Shown piece by piece: positions 11,105-19,611 of a DNA stretch of 39,854 bases (positions within the stretch are counted from its first letter, which is position 1; each line of letters begins with the position of its first letter). The position numbers and the translations under genes were made by a program. The DNA lies in assembly GCA_005887895.1 (NCBI GenBank), contig VBPC01000175.1:1-39854 (forward strand). The letters run 5' to 3'. The DNA is from Candidatus Rokuibacteriota bacterium (lineage in GTDB: Bacteria > Methylomirabilota > Methylomirabilia > Rokubacteriales > CSP1-6). The notes below the pieces were generated by a model. It saw only the letters and a program-made list of their open reading frames with translations, was not told the DNA's origin and searched no databases.

Positions 11105-12067
11105 GTGACTCCGCCGGCGCCGCGACGGACCGTCGAGCTGGTCGTGCCCGTCTTGAACGAGGAGGGCAACCTCGCTGCGCTCTACGACGAGGTCGGGCGT
11201 GTGTTCCGGGACAAGGCGCCCCACGTCGACTGGCGGGTCGTCTTCGTGGACGATGGCAGCCGCGACCGGTCGTGGACGCTCCTGACCGAGCTGGCCCGCC
11301 GGCACCCGAACGTCCGCGCGCTCCGGCTCAACCGCAACTACGGCGCTCATCTGGCGATCTCGGCCGGCATCCAGTGCGCCGACGGCGACGCGGTCGTCGT
11401 GCTGGCGGCCGACCTGCAGGACCCGCCAGCCGTGGTGGCCGAGTTCGTGCGCCGCTGGGACGAGGGCTTCAAGGTCGTGTGGGGCGTGCGGGCCGCGCGC
11501 CGGCGCGAGGCCTGGCACCGGAGGGCCTTCTCGCGGGCGTTCCACTGGCTCGTGCGCCGCTACGCGCTGCCGACCTACCCGTCGCAAGGGACCGGAAGCT
11601 TCTGCCTGATCGACCGCGTGGTCGCCCGGAACCTGCGCCGGATGCGCGAGGACTTCCGCACCATCTTCGGCCTCGTCACGCTGCAGGGCTATCCGGCGGC
11701 CGAGGTGCCGTACGTGCGCGAGGAGCGGGTCCGAGGACAGAGCGGCTGGAGCGTGCGGCGGATGATCCACACCGCGATCGACGTCTTCACCAGCTACTCG
11801 CACCTGCCGGTGCGCATGATCACCTGGGTGGGCGTGCTGTCGTGCCTGCTGGCGTTCCTGGGCATCGTTTACCAGGTGGCCGTCTATGCGCTCTACGGCA
11901 GCGTGCGTGGATGGACGATGCTCTTCGCGGCGGTCTGCTTCTTCGGCGGCGTGCAGACGCTCGCCCTCGGCATTCTCGGCGAGTACATCTGGCGGACCTT
12001 CCACGAGGTCAAGCGCCGGCCGCTGTGGTTCGTGGAGGACGCGACGTTCGACCTGGAGCGCGCGTAG
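11105..12067 (+). CDS. Family 2 glycosyltransferase (polyprenyl-phosphate sugar synthase type)
   Basis: A GT2 enzyme of the DPM1/GtrB/ArnC type that moves a sugar from a nucleotide donor onto a polyprenyl phosphate at the inner membrane. The N-terminal GT-A domain shows VVPVLNEEGNL, FVDDGSRDRS, LNRNYGAHLAISAG and the metal/donor motif AADLQDPP; QGTGSFCLID is the acceptor-loop region. Two C-terminal membrane segments (WVGVLSCLLAFLGIVYQVAV and FAAVCFFGGVQTLALGILG) are as expected. GTG at 11105 is chosen because a -10 box would otherwise lie inside the gene; an in-frame ATG at 11069 would overlap the divergent gene. It is the first of five plus-strand glycan genes; the next starts 3 bases after the stop. 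Confidence 0.9.
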   Translation: MTPPAPRRTVELVVPVLNEEGNLAALYDEVGRVFRDKAPHVDWRVVFVDDGSRDRSWTLLTELARRHPNVRALRLNRNYGAHLAISAGIQCADGDAVVVLAADLQDPPAVVAEFVRRWDEGFKVVWGVRAARRREAWHRRAFSRAFHWLVRRYALPTYPSQGTGSFCLIDRVVARNLRRMREDFRTIFGLVTLQGYPAAEVPYVREERVRGQSGWSVRRMIHTAIDVFTSYSHLPVRMITWVGVLSCLLAFLGIVYQVAVYALYGSVRGWTMLFAAVCFFGGVQTLALGILGEYIWRTFHEVKRRPLWFVEDATFDLERA

Positions 12068-12070
12068 GTC

Positions 12071-13012
12071 GTGCGCGCGCCGGCGCCGACGCTGGCCGGG
12101 CTCCACGGCTGCGACCAGACGCGGCCGCTCTACTCGCGCTTCTCCGCGCTGTACTTCCGGACGCCGGCCTGGCTCAAGCGGGCCGCCCGCTCGGCGTTCG
12201 CTTCCCGCCAGGGCCGGCTCGACGGCCTGATCGCGCGCTACCTGGCGTTCCTCGAGGGCGCGCCGGCGGGCGACGGGCGCCCCGTGCCGGCGCTGCTCAC
12301 CCACGACGTCGATACCGCGGCCGGCCTCGCCACGCTGCCGCGCCTGCTGGCCGTCGAGGAGGGGCTCGGGCTCGCGAGCCTCACGTTCCTGGTGACGCAC
12401 CGCTATCGATGGGAGCGCGCCGCGCTGGCGCCGCTGCGCGAGCGCGGCCACGCCTTCGGCGTGCACGACACCACGCACGACAATCGCCTCGCCTACCTGC
12501 CGCCGGCCGATGTGGAGTCGCGGATCCGCCGGGCGCAGGAAGCCCTGGGGCCGCTCGACTCCGGCGCGTTCCGGGCGCCGGCCTTCCTGCGCTCCGCCAG
12601 CCTCTACGCCGGCATCGCCTCCCGCGTGCGGATCGACTTCTCGACCAACGACGCCGCCCTCGTCTGGCCGCATCCCGGCGACGGCCTCGGCAGCCCGTTT
12701 CCGGTTCGCTACCGGCGCATGGTCGTCGCGCCGACCACGTTGCCCCGTGACGGCGAGCTGCTGGCGCTCGGCCTCGACCGCGATGCCACCCTCGACGTCT
12801 GTCGCCGCAAGGCCACCCAGCTCGCGCGCGTCGGCGCTCCCCTCGTCATGCTGACGCACCCGGATCCAACCTTCACCGACACCACCGCCCGGATGGAGAC
12901 CTACGGCGACTTTCTCGCGTGGCTGAAATCCGACATCCGCTTCCGGCTCCTGTCCCCGGCCGAGACGCTGGCCGAGCTCAACGTCCGCGCGACCGTCGAG
13001 CTGGCGGCGTGA
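12071..13012 (+). CDS. Polysaccharide-deacetylase-like (NodB-fold) protein
   Basis: A 313-residue protein of the carbohydrate esterase 4 / polysaccharide deacetylase fold. THDVDT (Asp79, Asp81) supplies the catalytic base and metal aspartate pair, and HDTTH (His132, His136) matches the H-x3-H metal site. Later GAFRAPAFLRS corresponds to the conserved arginine motif, and LVMLTHPDPTF resembles the closing leucine/histidine motif. There is no signal peptide, so it probably acts in the cytoplasm or on a lipid-linked precursor. It starts with GTG 3 bases after the glycosyltransferase stop and overlaps the next gene by 4 bases (GTGA). Removal of an N-acetyl group from a sugar is likely; the substrate is unknown. 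Confidence 0.8.
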   Translation: MRAPAPTLAGLHGCDQTRPLYSRFSALYFRTPAWLKRAARSAFASRQGRLDGLIARYLAFLEGAPAGDGRPVPALLTHDVDTAAGLATLPRLLAVEEGLGLASLTFLVTHRYRWERAALAPLRERGHAFGVHDTTHDNRLAYLPPADVESRIRRAQEALGPLDSGAFRAPAFLRSASLYAGIASRVRIDFSTNDAALVWPHPGDGLGSPFPVRYRRMVVAPTTLPRDGELLALGLDRDATLDVCRRKATQLARVGAPLVMLTHPDPTFTDTTARMETYGDFLAWLKSDIRFRLLSPAETLAELNVRATVELAA

Positions 13013-14412
13013 CCGCCGCCTCGCTGTCTCCGGCGCTCGCGCCGTATCGTTATCGCTGGCCGCGCGAGGAGCTGGCGGAGGCCGGCGGCTGGTGTCGCGC
13101 GGCCGACGGCGGTGTCGAGCGTGCGCTGCCCGAGTCGGCGGTGGAGCTGGCTCGCGACAGTCGGTGGCCGGCGCTGTTCCCCTCGCCGGTCTGCCTCGTC
13201 ACCGCCGCGCACGGCACCACCGCCGTGCTCGAGCGCGTCGTCGGACCGTCGATCGTCAACCGGTTCCCGTACGTCCTGGCGCTGTCCTTCTGCGTCGAGT
13301 CGCTGTCCGGACGGCACTACGCGCGCCGGGCGTTCACGCGCGTGCTCGAGGCCGGCGGCGAGGCCGCCGTGCAGTTCCTCGCTCCGGGGGCGGCGCTCGA
13401 CGCCGTGCTCGGCGCGATCGAGACGACGCCGGAGCCCGACACCGCCTCGCGCCTGGCGCGCACCGGCCTCGCCACGCGCCGGGCGACGACGAGCGCGGCG
13501 CCCGTGTTCGCCGACGCCTACCTCGTCTACGAGGGCCGGCTCGTGCGGCCTGGACGCGATCTCGACGGCGAGCCGATCTATCCGCGGCCGTGGCTCGACG
13601 TCGGCAGTCATCGCGTCTACTTCCTCGAGGTGCGCGCGATCCAGCTCCGGCGCGACATCGCCGAGGGGCGGAGCCAGATCCGCTGGCGCAGCCTGCCCGC
13701 CTGGTCGGCGGCGAGGACCACGGACGCGCCCGTCGTCGAGGCCGACGCGTCGAGGCGCTACCAGAAGGGCTACACGCCGCACTACGCGTTTCCCTCGGCC
13801 GGCACGATCGCGTTCGAGGCGGACGGGCTGGAGGCCGGCATGGCGGTGAAACACCTGCCGTCGGAGGCCGCCGACCAGGTCGAGGTCGACAACGATCGCG
13901 CGCGCTGGCCGTGCTTCTTCCCCTCGTCGGTGGGGATGATCACGACGTGGGCCGCCGACGACCGGCCGAACCTCATGCCGTGCGGCTCCACGACCGTCGT
14001 GAGCCGGGCGCCGCTGGTCATCACGCCGTGCGTCGGCTACGCAGCCATCAACGAGCGGTATGCCCCACGCCTGACGCTCGAGCTCATCCGGAAGAATCGC
14101 GCGTTCGGCTGCGGCGTGCCGTTCATCAGCGATCGCGTGGTGGCGGCGATCAAGTACGCGGGCAACGTGTCGTTCCAGGTGGCGGGCGACAAGGTGGCGC
14201 GGGCCGGGCTCGCGGTCGAGCGCGGGGGCCCGGCCCCCGTCCTGCCGGAGCTGCCGGTGCACTTCGACTGCGAGGTCCTGGACGAAGTACGCCTGGGCAC
14301 GCACGTGATGTTCCTCGGCGCCGTCCGGCGCATCCGCGTCCGCCCAGACGTGACCCCGAGCAACCCGCTCGAGTGGTGTCCGTGGGCGGACGTGCGGGCG
14401 GCCGATGGCTGA
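13009..14412 (+). CDS. Tandem-duplicated FMN-split-barrel (flavin-reductase-like) protein
   Basis: A 467-residue protein made of two copies of a flavin reductase / DIM6-NTAB-like split barrel. The copies begin with alike sequences: RWPALFPSPVCLVTA near residue 53 and RWPCFFPSSVGMITTW near 300, the second followed by the fold's flavin-binding strands (LMPCGSTTVVSRAPLVITPC) and a helix with NVSFQVAGD. The first copy is more diverged (VGPSIVNRFPYVLALSFC). Usual flavin reductases are one domain of 160-220 residues. It starts by GTGA overlap with the deacetylase-like gene and overlaps the sulfotransferase by 8 bases, so it is co-translated with glycan genes. Whether it binds flavin, and what it oxidises or reduces, is unknown. 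Confidence 0.72.
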   Translation: MTAASLSPALAPYRYRWPREELAEAGGWCRAADGGVERALPESAVELARDSRWPALFPSPVCLVTAAHGTTAVLERVVGPSIVNRFPYVLALSFCVESLSGRHYARRAFTRVLEAGGEAAVQFLAPGAALDAVLGAIETTPEPDTASRLARTGLATRRATTSAAPVFADAYLVYEGRLVRPGRDLDGEPIYPRPWLDVGSHRVYFLEVRAIQLRRDIAEGRSQIRWRSLPAWSAARTTDAPVVEADASRRYQKGYTPHYAFPSAGTIAFEADGLEAGMAVKHLPSEAADQVEVDNDRARWPCFFPSSVGMITTWAADDRPNLMPCGSTTVVSRAPLVITPCVGYAAINERYAPRLTLELIRKNRAFGCGVPFISDRVVAAIKYAGNVSFQVAGDKVARAGLAVERGGPAPVLPELPVHFDCEVLDEVRLGTHVMFLGAVRRIRVRPDVTPSNPLEWCPWADVRAADG

Positions 14413-15175
14413 GCGCGCGTGCCCGACGTTCATCATCGGCGGCGCCCCGCGGGCCGGCACGAATTTCCTCTGCCATGCGCTCGACCGGCATCCCGACGTC
14501 TACGTGGCCAAGCCGTACATGCCGGAGCCGAAGGTCTTCATGGGGGCCGAGCAGCCGTGGCCGGAGTACGCGCGGCGCTACGCCGCGCTGTTCGCTGCCG
14601 CCGGCGCGCGGACCGCGCTCGGCGAGAAGACCAGCTACTACCTCGAGAACGAGGCGGCGTGCACGCTGATCCGCCGCCACCTGCCCGACGTCCACATGCT
14701 CTTCGTCGTGCGCGAGCCGGTCGCCCGCGCCTACTCGAACTACCTGTGGACGAAGAAGAACGGCCTCGAGAGCCTCGCGTTCGAGGAGGCGGTGCGGCTG
14801 GAGGGCCGTCGGCCGAGCCCGCTGCCGCCCGAGCGCGGCTACGCGCGGCCCTACGATTACCTGTCCCGCGGCTGCTACGACGTCTTCGCCGAGCGCTGGT
14901 TCGCGGCGCACGGCCGGACACGCGTGCTGTTCACGCTCTACGAGGACCTCGTGACGAAGCCGGGGCCCGTGCTGGCGCGCATCCAGGCGTTCATCGGCGT
15001 CAGGCCGACGCCCCTCGGCGCCGAGGACCTCGGCGTCATCAACTCCGCGAAGGAGATGGGGCCGCCGCTCGACGCCACGACCGAGACGACGCTGCGCGAG
15101 CGGATGGCGCCGGCGGTGCGTCGCTTCGCCGCGCTCACCGATCTCGACGTCGGCGCGTGGGGCTATCCGGCGTGA
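14405..15175 (+). CDS. PAPS-dependent sulfotransferase
   Basis: A 256-residue cytoplasmic sulfotransferase that would move sulfate from PAPS to a sugar or lipid hydroxyl. The 5'-phosphosulfate loop is IIGGAPRAGTNFLCHALDRH at residues about 10-29, and the 3'-phosphate site is VVREPVARAYSNYLW. Between them, EKTSYYLEN carries a family-typical glutamate. The later YEDLVTKPGPVLARIQAFIG is the standard end region. The ATG overlaps the preceding stop by 8 bases, and the next gene starts at a GTGA overlap. Fold and length resemble the NDST-like / Sulfotransfer_1 group, which modify carbohydrates, and this fits the surrounding glycan genes. Confidence 0.88.
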   Translation: MAERACPTFIIGGAPRAGTNFLCHALDRHPDVYVAKPYMPEPKVFMGAEQPWPEYARRYAALFAAAGARTALGEKTSYYLENEAACTLIRRHLPDVHMLFVVREPVARAYSNYLWTKKNGLESLAFEEAVRLEGRRPSPLPPERGYARPYDYLSRGCYDVFAERWFAAHGRTRVLFTLYEDLVTKPGPVLARIQAFIGVRPTPLGAEDLGVINSAKEMGPPLDATTETTLRERMAPAVRRFAALTDLDVGAWGYPA

Positions 15176-15903
15176 CGCTGGGCAATCCGGAGATCTTCGC
15201 CGGTCGCACGTTCACGGTGCCGCCCGAGCGTCGCGCCCGGATCGTCAGCGCGGTGCTGGACCACGTCGACGCCACCCGGCGTCTGCGCGTGCTCGACCTG
15301 GGCTGTGGCACCGGCCTCAACGCGCTGGCGCTGGCCGCGGCGTTGCCGCGGGCGACCGTGACCGGCGTCGACCTGTCGGCCGCCAGCATCGCCGTCGCCG
15401 AATCGGCGCGACGACGACACGCCGCCGGGGATCGCATCACGCTCACGGCGGCCAACTATCTGGCCTTCCCGGGGGGACCGTTCGACGTCATCGTCGCGGA
15501 CACGGTGCTGTACGCGATCCCGGCGTCCGACGACGCCTTGTTCGGCAAGATCGCGGGCGATCTGGTGCCGGGAGGGTTGCTGCTCTACACGATGCCGACC
15601 GACGCGCTCGGCAATCGACTGCTGGTCGGCCTTCGCCGCGGCCTCCGGCGGCTGCGCGGTCCCGCCACGGACGCGCTCGTGCTCGGCCTCGCCCGCGCGC
15701 TCCACGGTCGAAACTACGACGACGCCCTCCTGCGCGAGCGCGTGCCGTACGCGTACGTCGTCCCCGACCACTACGACTCCCGCGCGCTCCACGCGCGCCT
15801 GCGCGAGCGCTGGGGCTTCGAGATCGTCGCGACCGAGGCGATCCGCCGGGCCTCGCCGGCGCAGCTCGTCCACCGGCTGGTTGTCGCACGGCGCGCGAGC
15901 TAG
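15172..15903 (+). CDS. SAM-dependent class I methyltransferase
   Basis: A 243-residue Rossmann-fold methyltransferase. Motif I is VLDLGCGTGLNALALA (residues about 40-55), followed by VTGVDLSAASIAVAE (acidic ribose-binding aspartate), FDVIVADTVLYAI and a post-motif LVPGGLLLYTMP. The start is GTG overlapping the sulfotransferase stop (GTGA), so it is the last gene of the five-gene plus-strand operon. It stops 7 bases from the end of the convergent aminotransferase gene. The acceptor cannot be read from sequence; O-methylation of the same glycan that is sulfated is a reasonable inference from the coupling. Confidence 0.88.
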   Translation: MTLGNPEIFAGRTFTVPPERRARIVSAVLDHVDATRRLRVLDLGCGTGLNALALAAALPRATVTGVDLSAASIAVAESARRRHAAGDRITLTAANYLAFPGGPFDVIVADTVLYAIPASDDALFGKIAGDLVPGGLLLYTMPTDALGNRLLVGLRRGLRRLRGPATDALVLGLARALHGRNYDDALLRERVPYAYVVPDHYDSRALHARLRERWGFEIVATEAIRRASPAQLVHRLVVARRAS

Positions 15904-15910
15904 CAGTCCA

Positions 15911-17035
15911 TCACACCAGCGCGAGCACCGCCTCGATGACGCGGTCCTGCTCGGCGGGCGTCATCGCGTGGAAGAGAGGCAGGACGATCGCGGTCCGGTC
16001 GGCGGCGTCGGTGGCGGGCAGCGGCACGCGGCGCTTCAGCCGCCGGTAGGCGGGCTCGCGATGGGCGGCCATCACCCCGCGCCGCGTCGCGATCTCCTGC
16101 TCGAGCAGCCGCTGCATCAGCGTGTCGCGACTCACCCGGGCGCCGCGCAGCAGGCGCAGCAGGTAGGTCTGGTAGTTGAAGCGGACGTTGGCCGGCACCT
16201 GCGGGATGGCCAGCGCCGGATGCTTGGCGAAGGCGCGGTCGTAGCGCTCACCCTGCTCTCGACGGCGCGCGACGAACTCCTCCAGGCGGCCCAGCTGCAC
16301 CAGCCCCATGGCCGCCTGCACGTCGGTCATCCGGTAGTTGTAGCCGACCTCGCGATAGGCCTCCACCACCACGCGGCCGGCGGCGTGACGGGCGAAGTCC
16401 GACATCGACACGCCGTGATGACGCAGCGAGCGCAGGCGCGTCGCCAGCCGTCGATCGCGAGTGACGATCATCCCGCCCTCGCCGGTCGTCACCAGCTTGC
16501 GCGGATGGAAGCTGAACACGGCGACGGCGGCATCGCGGCCCACGGGCCGCCCGTCGACCTGCGAGCCGATGGCGCAGGCGGCGTCCTCGACGAGCTTCAC
16601 GCGCGCCTTGCGCGCCAGCCGCCGGAAGGCGGCGACGTCGGCCGGAAGACCGACCTGGTGCACGAGCACGATCGCCTTCGTGCGCCGCGAGATCGCCGTG
16701 GCGGCAGACGCCGGGTCGAGGTTGTAGGTGGCCAGCTCGATGTCGGCGAAGACCGGCGTGGCCCCCGTGTGCGCGACCGCGTTGGCGGTCGCGATGAACG
16801 AGAGCGAGGGCACGACGACCTCGTCGCCGCGGCCGATGCCGAGCGCGTGCAGGACCAGGTGCAGGCCGGCCGTGCACGAGGACACGGCGATCGCCTCCGG
16901 CTGGCCGAGCGCGGCGGCGAACGCCCGCTCGAACTCGGCCACGCGCGGTCCCTGCGTCACCCAGCCGCTGCGCAGCGCGGCGACGACCGCGGCCTCCTCG
17001 TCGGCGGCGAAGTGCGGGCGGCTGACGGGAATCAC
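15911..17035 (-). CDS. DegT/DnrJ/EryC1/StrS-family sugar aminotransferase (second copy)
   Basis: PLP-dependent aminotransferase of the sugar-nucleotide type, 374 residues. Seen: the N-terminal IPVSRPHFAADEEAAVVAAL, SGWVTQGPRVAEFERAF, the PLP phosphate loop around SSCTAGLHLVLHALG, Asp151 in VEDAACAIGSQV and the PLP lysine Lys180 in FSFHPRKLVTTGEGG. GYNYRMTDVQAAMG is also diagnostic. It starts 7 bases below the epimerase stop. Relatives make 4-amino-4-deoxy or perosamine-like sugars on keto-sugar nucleotides. The WbpE-like aminotransferase two genes upstream already covers the 3-amino step, so this one probably serves a different sugar. Confidence 0.9.
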   Translation of the reverse strand: MIPVSRPHFAADEEAAVVAALRSGWVTQGPRVAEFERAFAAALGQPEAIAVSSCTAGLHLVLHALGIGRGDEVVVPSLSFIATANAVAHTGATPVFADIELATYNLDPASAATAISRRTKAIVLVHQVGLPADVAAFRRLARKARVKLVEDAACAIGSQVDGRPVGRDAAVAVFSFHPRKLVTTGEGGMIVTRDRRLATRLRSLRHHGVSMSDFARHAAGRVVVEAYREVGYNYRMTDVQAAMGLVQLGRLEEFVARRREQGERYDRAFAKHPALAIPQVPANVRFNYQTYLLRLLRGARVSRDTLMQRLLEQEIATRRGVMAAHREPAYRRLKRRVPLPATDAADRTAIVLPLFHAMTPAEQDRVIEAVLALV

Positions 17036-17042
17036 CGGGGTC

Positions 17043-18038
17043 TCACCAGTTCCTCACGACCTCGTCGCGCAGACACGCCGCGGGGTCCGGATAGGCCGCG
17101 CGGAACCACGCGAGGTAGCGGCCGAGCCCCTCTTCGATACCGACGTGCGCCGTGAACCCCAGCTGCGCGCGGGCGCGGCCGACGTCGGCCCAGTGACGGC
17201 GCACGTCGGCGGGCCGCGCCTCGGTGAACTCCGGCGCCAGCGTCGGATCGATCGCCTTGGCCAGCAGCTCGGCCAGCCGCCGGATCGTCACCTCCTCGCC
17301 GCGGGCGACGTTCAGCGCCTGACCGCCGGCCGCCGGCACGGCGGCCGCCGCCAGGATCCCCTGCACGGTGTCGCTGACGTACGTGAAGTCGCGCGTCTGC
17401 AGGCCGTCGCCGAAGATCACCGGGCGCCGGCCGTTCAGCAGCCGCACCGTGAAGCGCGGGATGACCTCGCCGTAGACGCCCTCGAAGTGGGCGCGCGGCC
17501 CGTAGGTGTTGAACGGCCGCACGACGAGCGTCTCCAGACCGAAGGATCGCGTGGCGGCCTGGGCGTAGAGCTCGCCGGCCAGCTTGGAGGCGCCGTAGAT
17601 CGTCGTCGGCTCGAGCGGGTGATCCTCGGCCATCGGTACCCGTACGCCACTGCCGTACACCTCCGACGAGGAGACGTAGACCACGCGCCGCACGCCGTGC
17701 CGCCGCGCGGCCATGAGCACTCGCAGCGTGCCGTGGCTGTTGACGCGATGGACGTCCTCGGGATCGGAGAGCGAGAGCCGCACGCAGCGCGTCGCCAGGT
17801 GCATGACCAGCCCGGCGCCGCCGAGCGCGCGATCGAGCACCCGGTCGTCGCAGACGTCGCCCTCGACGACCTCGACGTCGCCGGCTCCGGCCAGGTTTTC
17901 GCGGCGCCCCGACGAGAAGTCGTCAAGCACGCGGACGCGGGCGCCGGCGGCGGCCAGCGCGTCGACCAGGTGGCTGCCGATGAAGCCGGCGCCGCCGGTG
18001 ACGACCACGGTCCGACCGGCGAACGCCGCGCGACTCAT
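17043..18038 (-). CDS. NAD-dependent epimerase/dehydratase (extended SDR)
   Basis: A 331-residue extended short-chain dehydrogenase acting on a nucleotide sugar, with the NAD loop VTGGAGFIGSHL (residues 14-24), the SSSEVYG serine region at 123-129 and the catalytic Tyr148/Lys152 pair (IYGASKLAGELYA). RPFNTYGPR and GDGLQTRDFTYVSD are typical of UDP-sugar 4-epimerases and UDP-glucuronate decarboxylases (GalE/WbpP/UXS group). The ATG overlaps the stop of the upstream aminotransferase (ATGA). Epimerisation of a UDP-sugar at C4 is the most economical guess; decarboxylase or 4,6-dehydratase activity is not excluded, although TRDFTYV favours the epimerase/decarboxylase side. Confidence 0.9.
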   Translation of the reverse strand: MSRAAFAGRTVVVTGGAGFIGSHLVDALAAAGARVRVLDDFSSGRRENLAGAGDVEVVEGDVCDDRVLDRALGGAGLVMHLATRCVRLSLSDPEDVHRVNSHGTLRVLMAARRHGVRRVVYVSSSEVYGSGVRVPMAEDHPLEPTTIYGASKLAGELYAQAATRSFGLETLVVRPFNTYGPRAHFEGVYGEVIPRFTVRLLNGRRPVIFGDGLQTRDFTYVSDTVQGILAAAAVPAAGGQALNVARGEEVTIRRLAELLAKAIDPTLAPEFTEARPADVRRHWADVGRARAQLGFTAHVGIEEGLGRYLAWFRAAYPDPAACLRDEVVRNW

Positions 18039-19141
18039 CCGCAGGCCTCGATCGCGTCGCAGACGCGATGGACGGCGTTCTCGCTCATGTGCGGATAGAT
18101 CGGCAGGCTCAGCACCGCGTCCGCCGCCGCCTCCGCGACGGGAAAGTCGCCGGGCCCGTAGCCGAGGTGCTGCCAGCCGCGCTGCAGGTGGATCGGCACC
18201 GGATAGTGCAGGCCGGTGTCGATGCCGCGCGCGGTCAGCCCCGCTCGCAGCCGCTCGCGGTGGGCGACCCGGATCACGAACAGATGGTAGACGTGGCTCT
18301 CCGCGTCGGCAGGCGCCGCGGTCAGCTCGACGCCGGGGACCTTGGCGAGCCGCTCGCGGTAGAGCGCGGCGAGCGCGCGGCGCCGCGCGTTCCAGGCGTC
18401 CAGCCGCCGCAGCTTCACTGCCAGCACCGCCGCCTGCAGCGCGTCGAGGCGGCTGTTGTACCCGACGAGGTCGTGATGATAGCGCGCGCTCTGGCCGTGG
18501 TCGCGCAGCCGCGCGACGCGCTGGGCGACGTCCGCCCGCCGGGTGACGACGGCGCCGGCCTCGCCGGCGGCGCCGAGGTTCTTGGCCGGATAGAAGCTGA
18601 ACGCGGCGGCATCGCCGAACGCCCCCGCCCGGCGGCCGCCGCGGGCGGCGCCGTGGGCCTGGGCCGCGTCCTCCAGCAGCGCCACGCCGCGAGCGGCGCA
18701 CCACCGCTCGAGGCCCTCCACGTCGGCCAGGCATCCGTAGAGGTGGACGGGCACGATCGCACGCGTGCGCGAGGTGGCCACGGCGTCCAGCGCGGCGACG
18801 TCCATCAGCAGCGTGTCCGGCCGCACGTCGAGCAGCACCGGACGCGCCCCCGCCTGCACGATCGCCTCCGCGGTGGCCACGAACGTGTTCGGCACCGTCA
18901 CCACGTCGTCGCCGGGCGCCACTCCGAGCGCGCGCAGCGCCAGGTGCAGCGCGTCGGTGCCGTTGGCGACGCCGATCGCGTGGGGGGCGCCGCAGTATGC
19001 GGCGAACGCCGTCTCGAAGCGGGTCACCGGCTCGCCGCCCACGAATGCGCCGGCCGCCAGCAGCCGCTCGACTTCCGGCAAGAGCTCGTCGCGGACCTCG
19101 CGGTACTGGGCGCCCAGGTCGACGAAGGGCTGGCGCGTCAC
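18035..19141 (-). CDS. WbpE-like UDP-3-keto-sugar aminotransferase (DegT family)
   Basis: A 368-residue PLP aminotransferase of the DegT/DnrJ family. Key sites: IGVANGTDALHLALRALGV (phosphate loop), VTVPNTFVATAEAI, Asp158 in LEDAAQAHGA and PLP lysine Lys187 in FSFYPAKNLGAAGEAG; GYNSRLDALQAAVL and GLHYPVPIHLQ follow. This pattern matches the group that aminates the 3-keto sugar in WbpE-type pathways. The GTG start overlaps the acetyltransferase stop by 4 bases, and the gene in turn overlaps the epimerase start by 4. Together with the preceding two genes it forms three successive steps (oxidise at C3, aminate, N-acetylate) of UDP-2,3-diacetamido uronate synthesis. Pathway assignment is inference from the gene set. 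Confidence 0.85.
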   Translation of the reverse strand: MTRQPFVDLGAQYREVRDELLPEVERLLAAGAFVGGEPVTRFETAFAAYCGAPHAIGVANGTDALHLALRALGVAPGDDVVTVPNTFVATAEAIVQAGARPVLLDVRPDTLLMDVAALDAVATSRTRAIVPVHLYGCLADVEGLERWCAARGVALLEDAAQAHGAARGGRRAGAFGDAAAFSFYPAKNLGAAGEAGAVVTRRADVAQRVARLRDHGQSARYHHDLVGYNSRLDALQAAVLAVKLRRLDAWNARRRALAALYRERLAKVPGVELTAAPADAESHVYHLFVIRVAHRERLRAGLTARGIDTGLHYPVPIHLQRGWQHLGYGPGDFPVAEAAADAVLSLPIYPHMSENAVHRVCDAIEACG

Positions 19142-19611
19142 AGCGTGCGGACCGCGCGGGCGGGGTTGCCGGCGACGACGGTGCGCGCGGCGACGTCGCG
19201 CGTCACCACGCTGCCGGCGCCCACGATCGCCTCCTCGCCGATGGTGACGCCGCACAGGATGGTGGCGCCCGATCCGATGGCGGCTCGCCGCTTCACGAGC
19301 GTCGCCTCGCAGACCCAGTCGGCGTCGCCGGCCAGCGCGCCGGCCTCGGTCGTCGCGCGCGGATAGCGGTCGTTCACGAACGTCACGCCGTGGCCCACGA
19401 ACACCTCGTCCTCCAGCGTGACGCCCTCGCAGATGAACGCGTGGCTGGAGATCTTGCACCGCCGCCCGACCACGGCGTTCTTCTGGATCTCCACGAAGGG
19501 GCCGACACGGCTCTCGTCGCCGATGCGGCAGCCGTAGAGGTTGACGAAGTCGGCGACGACGACGTCCCGCCCGAGCGCGACGTCGGGCGCGATCTTCTTG
19601 AGTCCGCTCAC
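19138..19611 (-). CDS. WbpD-like N-acetyltransferase (left-handed beta-helix)
   Basis: A 157-residue hexapeptide-repeat acetyltransferase. The repeats run almost the whole length (for example VNLYGCRIGDESRVGPFVEI, ISSHAFICEGVTLEDEVFVG and ATILCGVTIGEEAIVGAGSV), with the FVNDRYPRA loop typical of the UDP-2-acetamido-3-amino-2,3-dideoxy-glucuronate N-acetyltransferase group. The active-site histidine is likely the one in VFVGHGVTF. It ends in GNPARAVRTL, the usual coenzyme A end region. The GTG start overlaps the oxidoreductase stop (GTGA), and the stop overlaps the aminotransferase start. The family acetylates the 3-amino sugar produced by the neighbouring aminotransferase. Confidence 0.88.
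   Translation of the reverse strand: MSGLKKIAPDVALGRDVVVADFVNLYGCRIGDESRVGPFVEIQKNAVVGRRCKISSHAFICEGVTLEDEVFVGHGVTFVNDRYPRATTEAGALAGDADWVCEATLVKRRAAIGSGATILCGVTIGEEAIVGAGSVVTRDVAARTVVAGNPARAVRTL

Noticed and set aside
11087..12859. Long antisense frame across the glycosyltransferase and deacetylase-like genes
   Set aside because: It overlaps two genes with clear catalytic motifs and shows no family of its own.
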